Below are positions 54,690 through 64,000 of a stretch of DNA of 64,000 nt, one piece after another. Source of the DNA: Tanypteryx hageni (taxonomy: Eukaryota; Arthropoda; Insecta; Odonata; Petaluridae); the NCBI GenBank assembly GCA_028673005.1, contig CM054117.1, positions 33,948,561-34,012,560 on the forward strand, written 5' to 3'. The notes under the pieces are model-generated. The model saw only the letters and a list, made by a program, of their open reading frames with translations, searched no databases and had not been told where the DNA came from. Both the position numbers and the translations under genes were made by a program. Numbering within the stretch: position 1 is the stretch's first letter; every line of letters begins with the position of its first letter.

Positions 54690-55278
54690 CAAGGCGATCC
54701 AATCGGAACATATGATGCCTACTTTCCCAGATTTCATAATTAGCGTTATAAAATGTTAAAAATACATCCGAAGGGAAAACTAAATTGATCACGCGTATTT
54801 GTGTGACAAAGTAACCCGTTTATGTACTACAACATACCGAACCCGAGTCCAACAATATTCATTGCAATGGCAATACTCTCGTAATGAGTGATAAAAACTT
54901 CAAAAACGACAGTATTTACGCGAAATTCGAAGAAAATTCTACTATGAAAATTGGAATATCGATCCTTTTTCTCAGGAAATGGTACAAATACCACTCCGAT
55001 ATTACGATTCTAAGATATTTTAATGCTCGAAAGATAATTACCCTGCACGGTGGATTTCAGATTTCCCATGCAAATCAAATGGGAGGGATAGTTCCTGGAA
55101 TCGAACCCGGGACTTTCAATCTTTGCATCAAAAACTATCCTCGGGATTTCGGTCACGCCAGCAAGAGATTTCCATCAAGTTCCATGAAAATCGGTCTCTT
55201 AATTCAAAAGTTAATAAGCGGTGACAGACACAGCGAAGAAACTATTAGCCTATTTCCATTCTGGAAAGTAGGCTAAAA
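54690..55278 (+). repeat. Dispersed repeat, C type, copy 3
   Basis: Colinear with copies 1 and 2 over its whole length, starting near GGAACATATGATGCCTACTT and ending TTCTGGAAAGTAGGCTAAAAA. It contains CGAGTCCAACAATATTCATT, CTCTCGTAATGAGTGATAAA and the 55-nt tRNA-like block. The embedded frame 54884-55276 is not preserved in the other copies. Confidence 0.8.
55086..55140 (-). ncRNA. tRNA-like fold in C repeat copy 3
   Basis: Perfect 7-bp acceptor-like stem GGATAGT/ACTATCC, with a T-arm stem CCGGG/CCAGG region around GGTTCGATTCC. The total is 55 nt, identical in geometry to copy 1. This is the best preserved example. Confidence 0.5.
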
Positions 55279-55822
55279 ATGTGTTAAATTCATATATGAG
55301 GAGAATATAGGGTATGTAATTCTGCAGTGTATAGCGAGTTAGCGATCACTAATTGATTAAAAATAAAACAATATTCATGAGAATTCTAATTTGATACATA
55401 TGCTTGATAAGAATGACATGGTCAAACGTGGCTCTTATATTGAACCTAACAGTAGACGTATTAAGTCGCGTTGCTTCATCATGCATTTTAAATCTTTCTC
55501 GTCACGCCTCTAATGTTAAATTAGTAGATCCGGAGTCACCTGTGGCTCTTTGAAATTTTGTCTACCTTATATATACACACCGGAATTTTCCGATTATAAT
55601 GCGTAAAGTAATTGTTGAAGTCAAAGATTGCCGAAAGAACCACTAAATAAAAGAGTAAGTTTTTGTTATTATTATTATTACTTGATACAGCAGCTACACC
55701 ATGTGCTGGATAATTTTCATCAGTTTGTTACATATAAATTGATGGAAATAAAATGATCATAAGATCCTAAGCAGACAGACATTAGCTGTAAAGTTGGGAA
55801 TAATTTTGAAACGAGAAAAAAT
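55279..55822. other. No recognisable gene
   Basis: AT-rich sequence including a short (TTA)n run near 55667-55680. No structure or frame of note. Confidence 0.5.
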
Positions 55823-55825
55823 TCT

Positions 55826-55900
55826 GCTATTACCGGGAATCGAACCCGGGTCTTACCCCATGCCGGGAAGATATTCTACCACTGAATTACCGTAGCAGAT
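55826..55900 (-). tRNA. tRNA-like sequence (probable tRNA pseudogene or SINE head)
   Basis: The minus strand shows a D-arm ATTC...GAAT with AGTGGTA loop, a T-arm CCGGGTTCGATTCCCGG with perfect B box, and an extended acceptor stem CTGCTA/TAGCAG. Spacing equals that of tRNA-Gly. However, two to three acceptor pairs near the body are mismatched. The anticodon stem is weak (C-G, T-G, T-G, C-G), and position 33 is C instead of the invariant U, with GGC at 34-36. A functional tRNA is therefore unlikely. Confidence 0.45.
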
Positions 55901-56894
55901 TAATTCGCACGTTTATGAATGAGATATTTTTTTATTTTTTCATTTTGGTAAAAATATCTTTAAAAACAATTACCTCTGAGAAAAAGTGGTAAAATAATAT
56001 TTGCATATTCCTATTATGGTACCATTTTATGATATTGTTCTATGATCCTCGCTTTTATTGCCTTAATAGAACGGAATTTCTATGGAAATGTCGAACGTAC
56101 CACTCGGAAACCTCGAATTTTTCAAAACTGAAATGAATTTCTCCCTTATCAATTTCTGCGATTAGATTTTTAATATAATTTGATATCGATAAAGGCAATA
56201 TCGTTCCCCAAAAAAAATTCCTTGCGATTTTTAGAAGTTAAAAAGATAAAACAAAACTCATTTTCCGACGAGACGGTTCTCCTACCAATCACGATGTGAA
56301 CTTAATACCTCACTTATAAATCTGAATCGCGTGTTCCAGCAAAACTTCATCGATCGATCGGCGCGATTTGCTCTCTCTCTCTTAATTCCCGAAACTTATA
56401 TTGCTTCGCAATCGTTAAGGAAAGGGATGGAAGTTTATTTTTACCATCGCCAAGCCGTTTTTTTTTTGAGGGACGAAAAAAAAACAATAAACCCTTCGAA
56501 AGAGCATGTCTGCGATAGATGAAACCCCTTCGCGGGATGATAACAAAAGATTTTTCGTATACTTCGGACGAAATCGAGAAGCGATAGAGGGGGTAGGAGT
56601 GAAGAAAGTAGGAATTGTCTCGGGAGATAGAGCGAGAGAGACAGACAGACATAAATGGAGGTTTGGAAGAAAAAACTTTAGGAAGAAAGAGAGAGGCAGA
56701 GAACGGAGGAGAGAGAGGAAGATGGGACTATAAGAAGGGAGAGAGAGGAGAGAAAGAGAAAAGGAGAGGGAGGGAGGGAGAGAGAGAGGAGGGAAGGAGG
56801 AAGAGAAAGAGGAGTGTGTGTGTGTGTTTGTGCATTTTTAGCTAATCAACCTCTTGGATTATTATAGCCATAGGTCCTTGCACACCGAACACAC
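55901..56894. other. No recognisable gene
   Basis: AT-rich to about 56330. Bases 56560-56830 are purine-rich with GA and GT runs, opening basic frames on the + strand. Bases 56845-56890 separate this from the SINE. Confidence 0.5.
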
Positions 56895-57143
56895 TCGCAA
56901 GGGAGGAGGGAAACCCGGTGCCGGCATTAGCCTACTCTTAACGAAGAGCGCCAAGGGCGCCAATGGCTTAACGTCCCTTCCGAAGGACGGAACGCTGACT
57001 TTGCGCGGTCTCCTCAAACCAAACAAACACGGGTCCGGGCGACCTTGGAAAAAATCATACTTTCGCAAGATTCGTGCCCGCTGCCTTTCGAGCAGCAGGC
57101 GAGTAGCAGCCAGCGTCCTAACCACTACTCCACCGGCATCCTT
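56895..57143 (-). mobile_element. tRNA-derived SINE, copy 3 (3' truncated)
   Basis: The minus strand has the same head (GGATGCCGGTGGAGTAGTGG, CGCTGGCTGCTACTCGCC) and the CCTTCGGAAGGGACGTTAAG, GCCGGCACCGGGTTTCCCTC body as copies 1 and 2. The terminal AATTGRCTGGG region and A-rich tail are missing. No target duplication is visible, and the B-box region is diverged (CGGGCACGAATC). Confidence 0.8.
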
Positions 57144-57189
57144 GAGAAAGAGGAGAGTAGGAGAGAACGAAGAGGGGAGGAAGGAAGAG

Positions 57190-57285
57190 AGACTGATTGA
57201 TTGATTTGGTTTTTATTTGGGGCGAGATGGAGACTAGGAAGTCCCATCTTCCACCTAACCCTAACTAACTAACACCTAACTGGAG
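57190..57285 (-). mobile_element. LINE 3' end with (ATCA)n tail
   Basis: The minus strand reads AGTCTCCATCTCGCCCCAAA, then TAAAAACCAAATCAATCAATCAGTC. It matches the end of the 20963-22110 LINE (TAGTCTCAATTTCGCCCTAA then TAAAGTCGTTTGTCTGTC) in layout and core bases. Only about 95 bases of 3' UTR remain before purine-rich minisatellite DNA. Confidence 0.65.
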
Positions 57286-58080
57286 GGAGGGGGAGACTGG
57301 AGGGAGGGAGAGACTGGAGGGAGGGTGAGAGAGGAGGGAGGGGGGAGATAAGAGGAAGGGGGAGAGGAGGGAGGGGGGAGATAGGAGGAAAGGGGGAGAG
57401 AGGAGGGAGGGGGAAGAGAGGGGGAAGGGGTAGAGGAGGGAAGAGGAGGGAGGGGGGAGATAGGAGGAAAGGGGGAGAGAGGAGGGAGGGGGCAGAGAGG
57501 GGGAAGGGGGTAGAGGTGGGAGGGGGGAGAGGGGAGTGGAGGAAGGGGGAGAGGAGGGAGGGGGAGATAGGAGGAAAGGGGGAGAGAGGAGGGAGGGGGC
57601 AGAGAGGGGGAAGGGGGTAGAGGAGGGAGGGTGAGAGAGGAGGGAGGGGGGAGATAAGAGGAAGGGGGAGAGGAGGGAGGGGGGAGATAGGAGGAAAGGG
57701 GGAGAGAGGAGGGAGGGGGCAGAGAGGGGGAAGGGGTAGAGGTGGGAGGGGGGAGAGGGGAGAGGAGGGAGGGGGAGATAGGAGGAAGGGGCATAGGAGG
57801 GAGGGGGGAGAGTGGATGGAGAGGGGAGAGAAGATGGAGGAATGAAGAGAGGATGGAGGGGAGAGAAGATGGTGGAAGGGAGACAGAAGAAGGAGGGAGG
57901 GAGAGAAAGAGGAGGAGGTAAGGAAGGAGAGAATGGAGAGGGTGTGAGGAGGGAGTGGGGGAGAGAGAGTGGAGGGAGGGGGAGAGAAAAACGAGGGAAG
58001 GAGAGGAGGGAGTTAGGACGGTGAGAAAGAGTGAGAGAGAGAAAGAGGAATGAAAAAGAGAAAGTGAAGGAGGAAATAGA
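57286..58080. repeat. Purine minisatellite with about 306-bp higher-order period
   Basis: GGAGGGAGGGGGAGA-type words make the + strand almost pure G/A. The block beginning GAGGGTGAGAGAGGAGGGAG occurs at 57321 and again at 57627 with near-identical downstream order, giving a 306-bp period over shorter sub-repeats. The 172-codon minus-strand frame 57276-57794 is a Pro/Ser/Leu translation of the array. Confidence 0.9.
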
Positions 58081-59169
58081 ATGCTAGTGACGAAACAGGG
58101 AGCTCAGGGTCATGCGTATTTTTCATGGGAGAGGGGATTGGAGGGAGGGAAAGAGTGGTTGAGGGGTACACGGGTCCCACTACCCTCGGATGACGGCCTA
58201 GACGGGGTCGGAGGAAGTGAGGCGTTTTGTAGGGAAGAAAATGAGTGGGGAAGGGATAGATATGGTCGAGAATGAGGGCGGTTGCGGGCCAAGTAGGATG
58301 CTGAGCTGGACCCTCGCTCCGTAATAGGCTGCTATTAAGGGTTGTTGGAGGGGGAGATAGCGAGAAAATGCGTCTCTGGGTGGGGTGGGGAAGGGACAAA
58401 GGAGAAAGAAGTGCGAAGGGAATAGAGTGTGACAGGTTAACAGACGCTGGCTGCGTCGCCTCTCAATATGATATAAAAAAGCATATTTTTGTTAAAAATC
58501 TTCGTGCTCTAGGGTGCGAACATTTCATGGCAGGTTCGAAGATTTTATTATGGCTGGATGAAATGATTTTTCGTGCGCCAGAGGTGTGTTACATATTTGA
58601 ATTTATTGCGTCGCAATACGTAACGCGTTTATACATCTTCAGAATTGTTTCCTCGCTGATGGAAAGTATTGTTATGCCAATGATACGTCGGAATGATTTT
58701 CAGAGGCTCACTTGTATATTTTTTATGATCTGTTATTTCGCTTACCTTGTTGCATCCGCCAGTGTAAATGGTAACTTTGGGTGGAGTGGCCCAATACGAT
58801 AAAACACAGACCTACATAATTTATTTTAGCATGTACTGGTTCACAAGAGTTTTTGTTTTGTTCACTATTTCTGATGGTACAGCAAATCATATGTTCTGTG
58901 GTTTATTTAATATCTATCACTATGAATGCACCGGCCACGCGTCAAAAGAAATTAATCACAAACTTCGATATAGCAATCTGCTTTAAACTGCCAAATAAGA
59001 TTTGCAAACGAAATGATAAAGCGTGAAATATCTTCCTATTTGAAATGTAAGTTGCCCATTATTACAATGCATTGAAGTCGTTTCTGACTTCAAGTTTCTT
59101 CGCTACGTGTTTCATTTGTTTTATGTTTACACGAAACTTTTCATATAAATTTTCACTCGGTTATTGTCC
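58081..59169. other. No recognisable gene
   Basis: Purine-biased to about 58420, then mixed. The + strand frames 58368-58802 and 58768-58986 show no known motif and overlap in different registers. Confidence 0.45.
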
Positions 59170-60187
59170 TTGATGTGTTTGTATTATTGTCAGCTTAGTG
59201 AAAATGCACTTAAAAGCCCGAGTCCAACAATTCAAAAATCTGAGATAAACAATGCCAGCAACATTAGGAAACTCCTTTTTGAAATGTTGAAAAATAGGCG
59301 AAAATCTAATCTAAACTTAAAATATGAGCAAACGCGAATTAAACAACAGAATCGAAGGTAAGCATAAGAATACTAATTTCTTTTTACGTGAAATAGTGTA
59401 AATATCGAGTGAAAGTTTCAATCGTAAATTATTTTTTAATGTTTAAGACTTAAGGTCTACACATCGTATTCCGGCCGATTATATGTTAATCAAATGAAAA
59501 ACGAAAACTTTCCTGATAAAGACCCAACCCAACCCATGCCTTTTCGGTAGACGACTACCCGCTTAAAATCTGCAAGAGTTCGCGTCGAGTATTCAGGCGA
59601 AAGATTTGTCGAAATCGAGGCGACCGTTCTTGATTTATCTGCGTTTATACTGGGAGGTGACGTCACTCGAGGCTTAATCTGTTTTTGTCCTTCTTGCGTT
59701 TTATTGCAAGCTTAGTGCAAATGCACTTGAAACCAGAGTCTAACAATCTAAAAATCCGAGATAACAATGCCGGCTGCCCTAGCAACCTCCTTTTGAAATG
59801 TGTCGAAAAACCGGAGAAAATCGAATATAAGCATAAAATATGAGCAAACACGAATTAAACAACAGAATCGACGGTAAGAACAAGAATTTTCATTTCTTTC
59901 TGCGTGAAATGGTATAAATCTCGAGTCAAAGTCTCGATCGTAAGATATTTTAAAATGTTAAAGAATAAAGGTATACACATCATATTCTAGCCGATTACGT
60001 GTTAATCAAATGCAAAAACGAAAACTATCCTGGTATCGAACTCGTGCCTTTCCGGGGGACGATTATCTACTTATAACCTGCAAGAGTTCGCGCTGAGTAT
60101 TCAGGAGAAAGAATCGTCTCAATCGAACTGACCGTTCTCGGTTTATTTGATTTAATGCCGGAAGGTGACGTCACTCGAGGCTTGAGA
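59170..60187 (+). repeat. Tandem duplication of a 0.5-kb D-type repeat (period about 516 bp)
   Basis: GCTTAGTG-AAATGCACTT starts at 59193 and 59709. Both units continue through AAAATATGAGCAAACxCGAATT, AAACAACAGAATCGAxGGTAAG, GCCGATTAxxTGTTAATCAAATG, CTGCAAGAGTTCGCG, GAGTATTCAGG and end GTGACGTCACTCGAGGCTT. Unit 2 retains CCTGGTATCGAACTCG (reverse B box), while unit 1 has lost it. Shared words with C repeats (CGAGTCCAACAAT, GTTAATCAAATG) suggest a distant common origin. Confidence 0.85.
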
Positions 60188-60196
60188 CGCAGCGGT

Positions 60197-60197
<1 letters not shown>

Positions 60198-60248
<51 letters not shown>
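60198..60248. repeat. (TA)n microsatellite, about 48 bp
   Basis: Pure TA array immediately downstream of the second D unit. Confidence 0.95.
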
Positions 60249-60250
<2 letters not shown>

Positions 60251-62215
60251 GTTTTTAGGCATTGTTAAACGACTGCTTTTGTCAAATTTGAGGATTTCTG
60301 CTGAAAATTATCGAAATATATTTTGAAGAAAACTTTATCTGCATCGTGTCATATATAAACCATTTATGTACTTATAAACAAACCTGGTTTAAAAAAATTC
60401 TAATCAGTTCTGACTATAGAGACATCTATGCATTATGGTTAAGGTATTTCTATGGCGCTGTTAGGTGTTTTAGATGCTTTCAATTTTTCGTTGGCTGCCG
60501 CTTCAGTTCAAGCATTTCTAGCCACACCAGTTAAGGGTGAGCGGAAACCTTGAAAAATAGCGATGTCGAACGAAAAGTCGACATTCACCTGTCACGAAAT
60601 AGAAGGAGAGTAATATTTCTCGCCTTTCGTTCTGATATTCAATTTATCCGCTCCATTATTCACATAAATGGTTGTATACAATTCTTTGTGCATAGTGGAA
60701 AAACCAACCTCTTGCCTCCAAATTTTCAGTTGGAAGATTACAAAACTCGCATGCTCGTAACTCTCTTAAACCGTCAAATACACTATATCCAATTCAAGAT
60801 AGATTTACGTTCGAAATTATAAATGGTCTTCGGTGAAAAGAGGAACAAGTCCGTGTATACCATGGATATTTTTAATGGAAAGCTGAAGTTAACTCTTCAG
60901 AGATATAATTTTGTTTCTATATAAGGAGCTTGTTTACAGACTTCTTTTTTCATGCGTTCAGTAATTGAGCTCGGAAAATAAGGATTCTCTTTTTGTAAGA
61001 TTCATGCGTTTTATTTCCAGGAATTTATTGGGATGTCCTGAAAGTGTTAAAAACGTGAGAATTACCCACGCTAAACAAATTTCTCTTTATTGAATTCCTG
61101 AAACGTATGCCTTTGCGATTCTCACAGTACTATTACGATTGCTAATAATTGGTTTATATACGTTCTTATGTGAAAATAAATTAATTTCCTTTAACTCTTG
61201 GGCTCTTTTGATTAGAAAATAAATACTAACCTTTATTCAAAATGCCCTTCGCTGTTTCCCTACACTGCTAGCTGCAATTGAAAGTTTCCGAAGGCGTGCT
61301 TAGATACACAAACCGACGGGACGTAATGGCAAAAGGATTTTACTACTCCGGAATTCAATGCTATTTTGAGAAGAATATGAATCATTCACGGGGTCATTAA
61401 AGAAGCGTTTACAATACTATGGAAATATTTGATAAGCAATGTAATTTATATATTTTTTGCCCTTGCCGGTCATATTTTTATCTCGTAGTTTCTCGAACCA
61501 AGCGTAAATGTCGTCACTTAGATACCGTAGCATTGACATTCTCTTCTCATTTAAGCAGTAATTCAATTGATCCACTTCCGTATTCCCGACCCATGCTCTT
61601 CACACTCCTCTTAAGAATACCAATTCCTTTTCAAATGATAAAGCTTACTTCACTTAAATTCTCTTTAATGCCATACATTTTCGAAAGTCGCTCATTCACT
61701 GCTGTTTTCCTGCCGTCTTTATCGATCCGCGCTGTCATCAAGCTGTAATTAATCTCCAAAGTAGAAATAATTTGATAGTCAACATCTTTGTACAGATTTG
61801 TTAACGGTGTATCCAAATTTGTAGAAATTCTCAACCCTGAGCGCCTCGTTAAGTAGATTTATACCTTCCTACGCTAAGGATTAAATTTATAAATACACTA
61901 CGTTTGGGCTTCGTTCTCGTAACTCGTTTTATTGGACCGGGTACATATTCATCATGTTTCTTTTCAGTAAAGTTTAAAATCCAGTCTTGGTCGATGACAA
62001 TTTTCCATTGTATCAAATAAAGCTCCATATTATGGTAAACAACATCTTGAAATCTAATTATACGTATTTAAACTGTACACTATGTGATCCATCCAACACA
62101 TCGTCTCCGAATAAAATAATTTGGTTCCGCAGGGAAAAATTTATGGTGAATTGCCATTTTTCAGCAGGCCCGGAAATTAATCCAATCTCGTCAACATAAT
62201 TTCAAAAGAAAAAAG
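60249..62215. other. No recognisable gene
   Basis: AT-rich DNA with scattered short frames (60550-60822, 61419-61748, minus 61631-61834). None shows a recognisable motif, and no repeat boundary was noticed. Confidence 0.5.
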
Positions 62216-63470
62216 TATTTCTTGTCACTCGATAGGTTTACATATGCGCCGTTTCTCCATATCGCAAAGAAAGGGTCGCCCTTGAAGGTTTGTTCTTGGA
62301 AGGATGTGAGCGGGGAACAAATCCGGAAAGGGATAAAACAATTTTCGCGTTGTCATAGAGAGATTAAAAAAAGAGGGAAAGAAAGAGAAAGGATTGCGTG
62401 CGTCGAAAGCGATGTGATGGGAGGAACGTTCGAAGAGATCAAGAGAGAGAGAAAAGATGTGGAGGGGAGAAATAAGGATTCGACATGGGCGAAAGAAGAG
62501 GCGCTTTGCCAAGACAAATGAAAAGTTTTCGAGCGTGGGAGCAAGGGATGGATAAGCAAAAGGGTTTAAGGAAGGGTTCAGGTTGAAGAAGAGACGAGGA
62601 AGCCGAGAGGAGCTGACAGAGGTACAGAGTGAGAAAAAAGGAGGCGAGGTGAAGGATGTTAACGAGCGGAGGGAGGCTGGGAGAAGAAGCGAAACTCCAG
62701 GAGGAGAGGAAGGAAGGGAGCAAGAAAGGAAAAGGAAGAGATAGAATGAGAGACGAAAGGAGGAAGGAGGATGTGTAAACTCGGGACTTTGGATGGCACG
62801 GCTTTAAATTAAGGAGATCCCCGCCCTTCTCATCCTCCTTAACTTCGCTACGCCAAAAATCTCCTTACACGTACTCCTCCACGATTCGTTTGTCCCTCTT
62901 TCTTCCTCTCTTCCTCACCCATCCAAATGAATTCCTCCCTATCCCATTTGCCCCACACTTAAAAGTCTATCCATATATGCATCTTAAGAGAGGGAGGCAC
63001 TAGCGAAATCCCGCCCACCAATCTTCAGCGGAACCCTTCATTTTATCTCCTGGTCCTTACCGTAATTCCTATCTCTCTCTATCTCTATCCAGTCTAGAGT
63101 GCCCTCGACCTATCCCATCTTAATCCTTCCTCTATCTCGCACATATTTTTCTGTATCCTACTAATCCTTCTCTATCTCTACTTTAATCTTCTCGCCCATT
63201 CTCTGAATTTTTTGTCCTCGGTTTTTCTCTTCTCCTTATCCTTCTTTATTTTTCTCTATCCTTCTCGGTCCAACTTTGGTCTGTCTGCCACAACCTGTCC
63301 AGCCTCATTACCATCTTACGCCGTCCCGTTCTAATCCTCCCCTCCTCAATCCCGGCAAACCTTCGTATTACCCTCCTTGCAGTTTCTTCGCATCTATCGT
63401 CTCATTCACTTTCCGAGTGAGAGCAATCCCGCGACCTAATCTCGCAAATTGTACAGCTTAAAACAAATGC
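62216..63470. other. No recognisable gene; purine- then pyrimidine-biased DNA
   Basis: Bases 62340-62780 are G/A-rich on the + strand and 62820-63450 are C/T-rich, giving mirror frames on opposite strands (62222-62521, 62225-62512, 62439-62723). The compositional switch near 62800 is abrupt. Confidence 0.55.
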
Positions 63471-64000
63471 TAATGAAATATTAATTTATATAGGGATAAT
63501 TAGCAGAACCCTCAAGATTTTTTAATTTTCCTGGATGACAGCGCCTTTTTCGCGCAGTTATGTATCTGGCCATAAAAGTTATAAATATACATAAAACTAT
63601 AAATTATGGAACCAATAAAAAGTTAATTCTTCCGTCCTAGAGTTACTTCTAATCAGTACATTGAAACTATTTAAACCAAAATTCTCTCTCGCTCCCAAAT
63701 AAGCTACTCTAGACCTGCTGAGAGACTGCGCATGCGTCGTCTCTCTCTGTCAATTATTCGGCAGATCATAACATTGACATGCTTCTCGGTCTGTCGATTC
63801 CGCTGAGTTTTTGCTCTTGATTTTCTTGTTTTACTCACTATGAAAATATCATTTGTGTTCTTTTACTAACTAAACTCTTTACCTTCGAGTATTTTATCTA
63901 CGTTTGCAAAAAATCATTTTTTCAAACGTTAGTTTTATGCGCACGCCACGGCCTTCCGAGAAGATGTTTGCAATCTGCCGTCTGAGAAACTCTACTCTTA
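63471..64000. other. Nothing recognised
   Basis: AT-rich sequence to the window end, with no frame, repeat or structured element identified. Confidence 0.5.

Noticed and set aside
57276..57794. 172-codon Pro/Ser-rich minus-strand frame resembling an extensin
   Set aside because: It is entirely within the purine minisatellite, and the apparent peptide repeats follow the DNA period.

Overview
The window is eukaryotic nuclear DNA, almost certainly from an arthropod or another invertebrate with a repeat-rich genome. The evidence is the abundance of (TA)n and (GA)n microsatellites, tRNA-derived SINEs with A-rich tails, non-LTR retrotransposon 3' ends, and many short hAT- and Harbinger-type DNA transposons with clean target-site duplications. 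There are no bacterial-style operons. The species cannot be named from the sequence alone. No host protein-coding gene with recognisable homology, no rRNA and no convincing intact tRNA gene was found. Nearly all long reading frames lie in purine/pyrimidine-biased or microsatellite DNA, or are antisense to transposons.

Layout. 1-4.3 kb: hAT-like non-autonomous elements (two with perfect 8-bp duplications) and a small tandem duplication. 5.8-8.2 kb: a dispersed repeat (called F here) ending in a long palindrome, then a 5'-truncated LINE encoding the C-terminal half of a reverse transcriptase, bracketed by (TA)n arrays. 8.2-14.4 kb: purine/pyrimidine-biased DNA, TA arrays and a LINE 3' tail. 14.4 kb: a full-length SINE with a 12-bp duplication. 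16-19.5 kb: another F copy, a CpG-rich stretch and a B-type repeat. 21-25 kb: a second LINE (3' UTR plus RT C-terminus), a C-type repeat and a local tandem array. 27-30.4 kb: a hAT element carrying a nested F copy, a motif-clustered element and a long purine tract. 34.8-36.3 kb: TA arrays and a 93-bp minisatellite. 39-41.7 kb: a C-type repeat, two hAT elements and a tandem duplication. 46-49.3 kb: E and B repeats and a complete non-autonomous PIF/Harbinger element retaining a broken transposase fragment. 49.9-50.7 kb: a GAGAGATAGT-type minisatellite. 52-57.3 kb: three SINEs, a C repeat, a tRNA-like sequence and a LINE tail. 57.3-58.1 kb: a purine minisatellite with a 306-bp higher-order period. 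59.2-60.2 kb: a 0.5-kb tandem duplication. The remainder shows nothing recognisable.

The most interesting structure is a family of about 0.5-kb repeats (B, C and D types; about seven copies or partial copies, all in the same orientation). The C copies carry a compact 55-nt tRNA-like fold with an acceptor-type stem and a T-arm but no room for a normal D-arm. I did not find a multi-gene system; this is mobile-element-dominated, gene-poor DNA. All family assignments come from reading the sequence, without database searches. F, B, C, D and E are labels local to this report.
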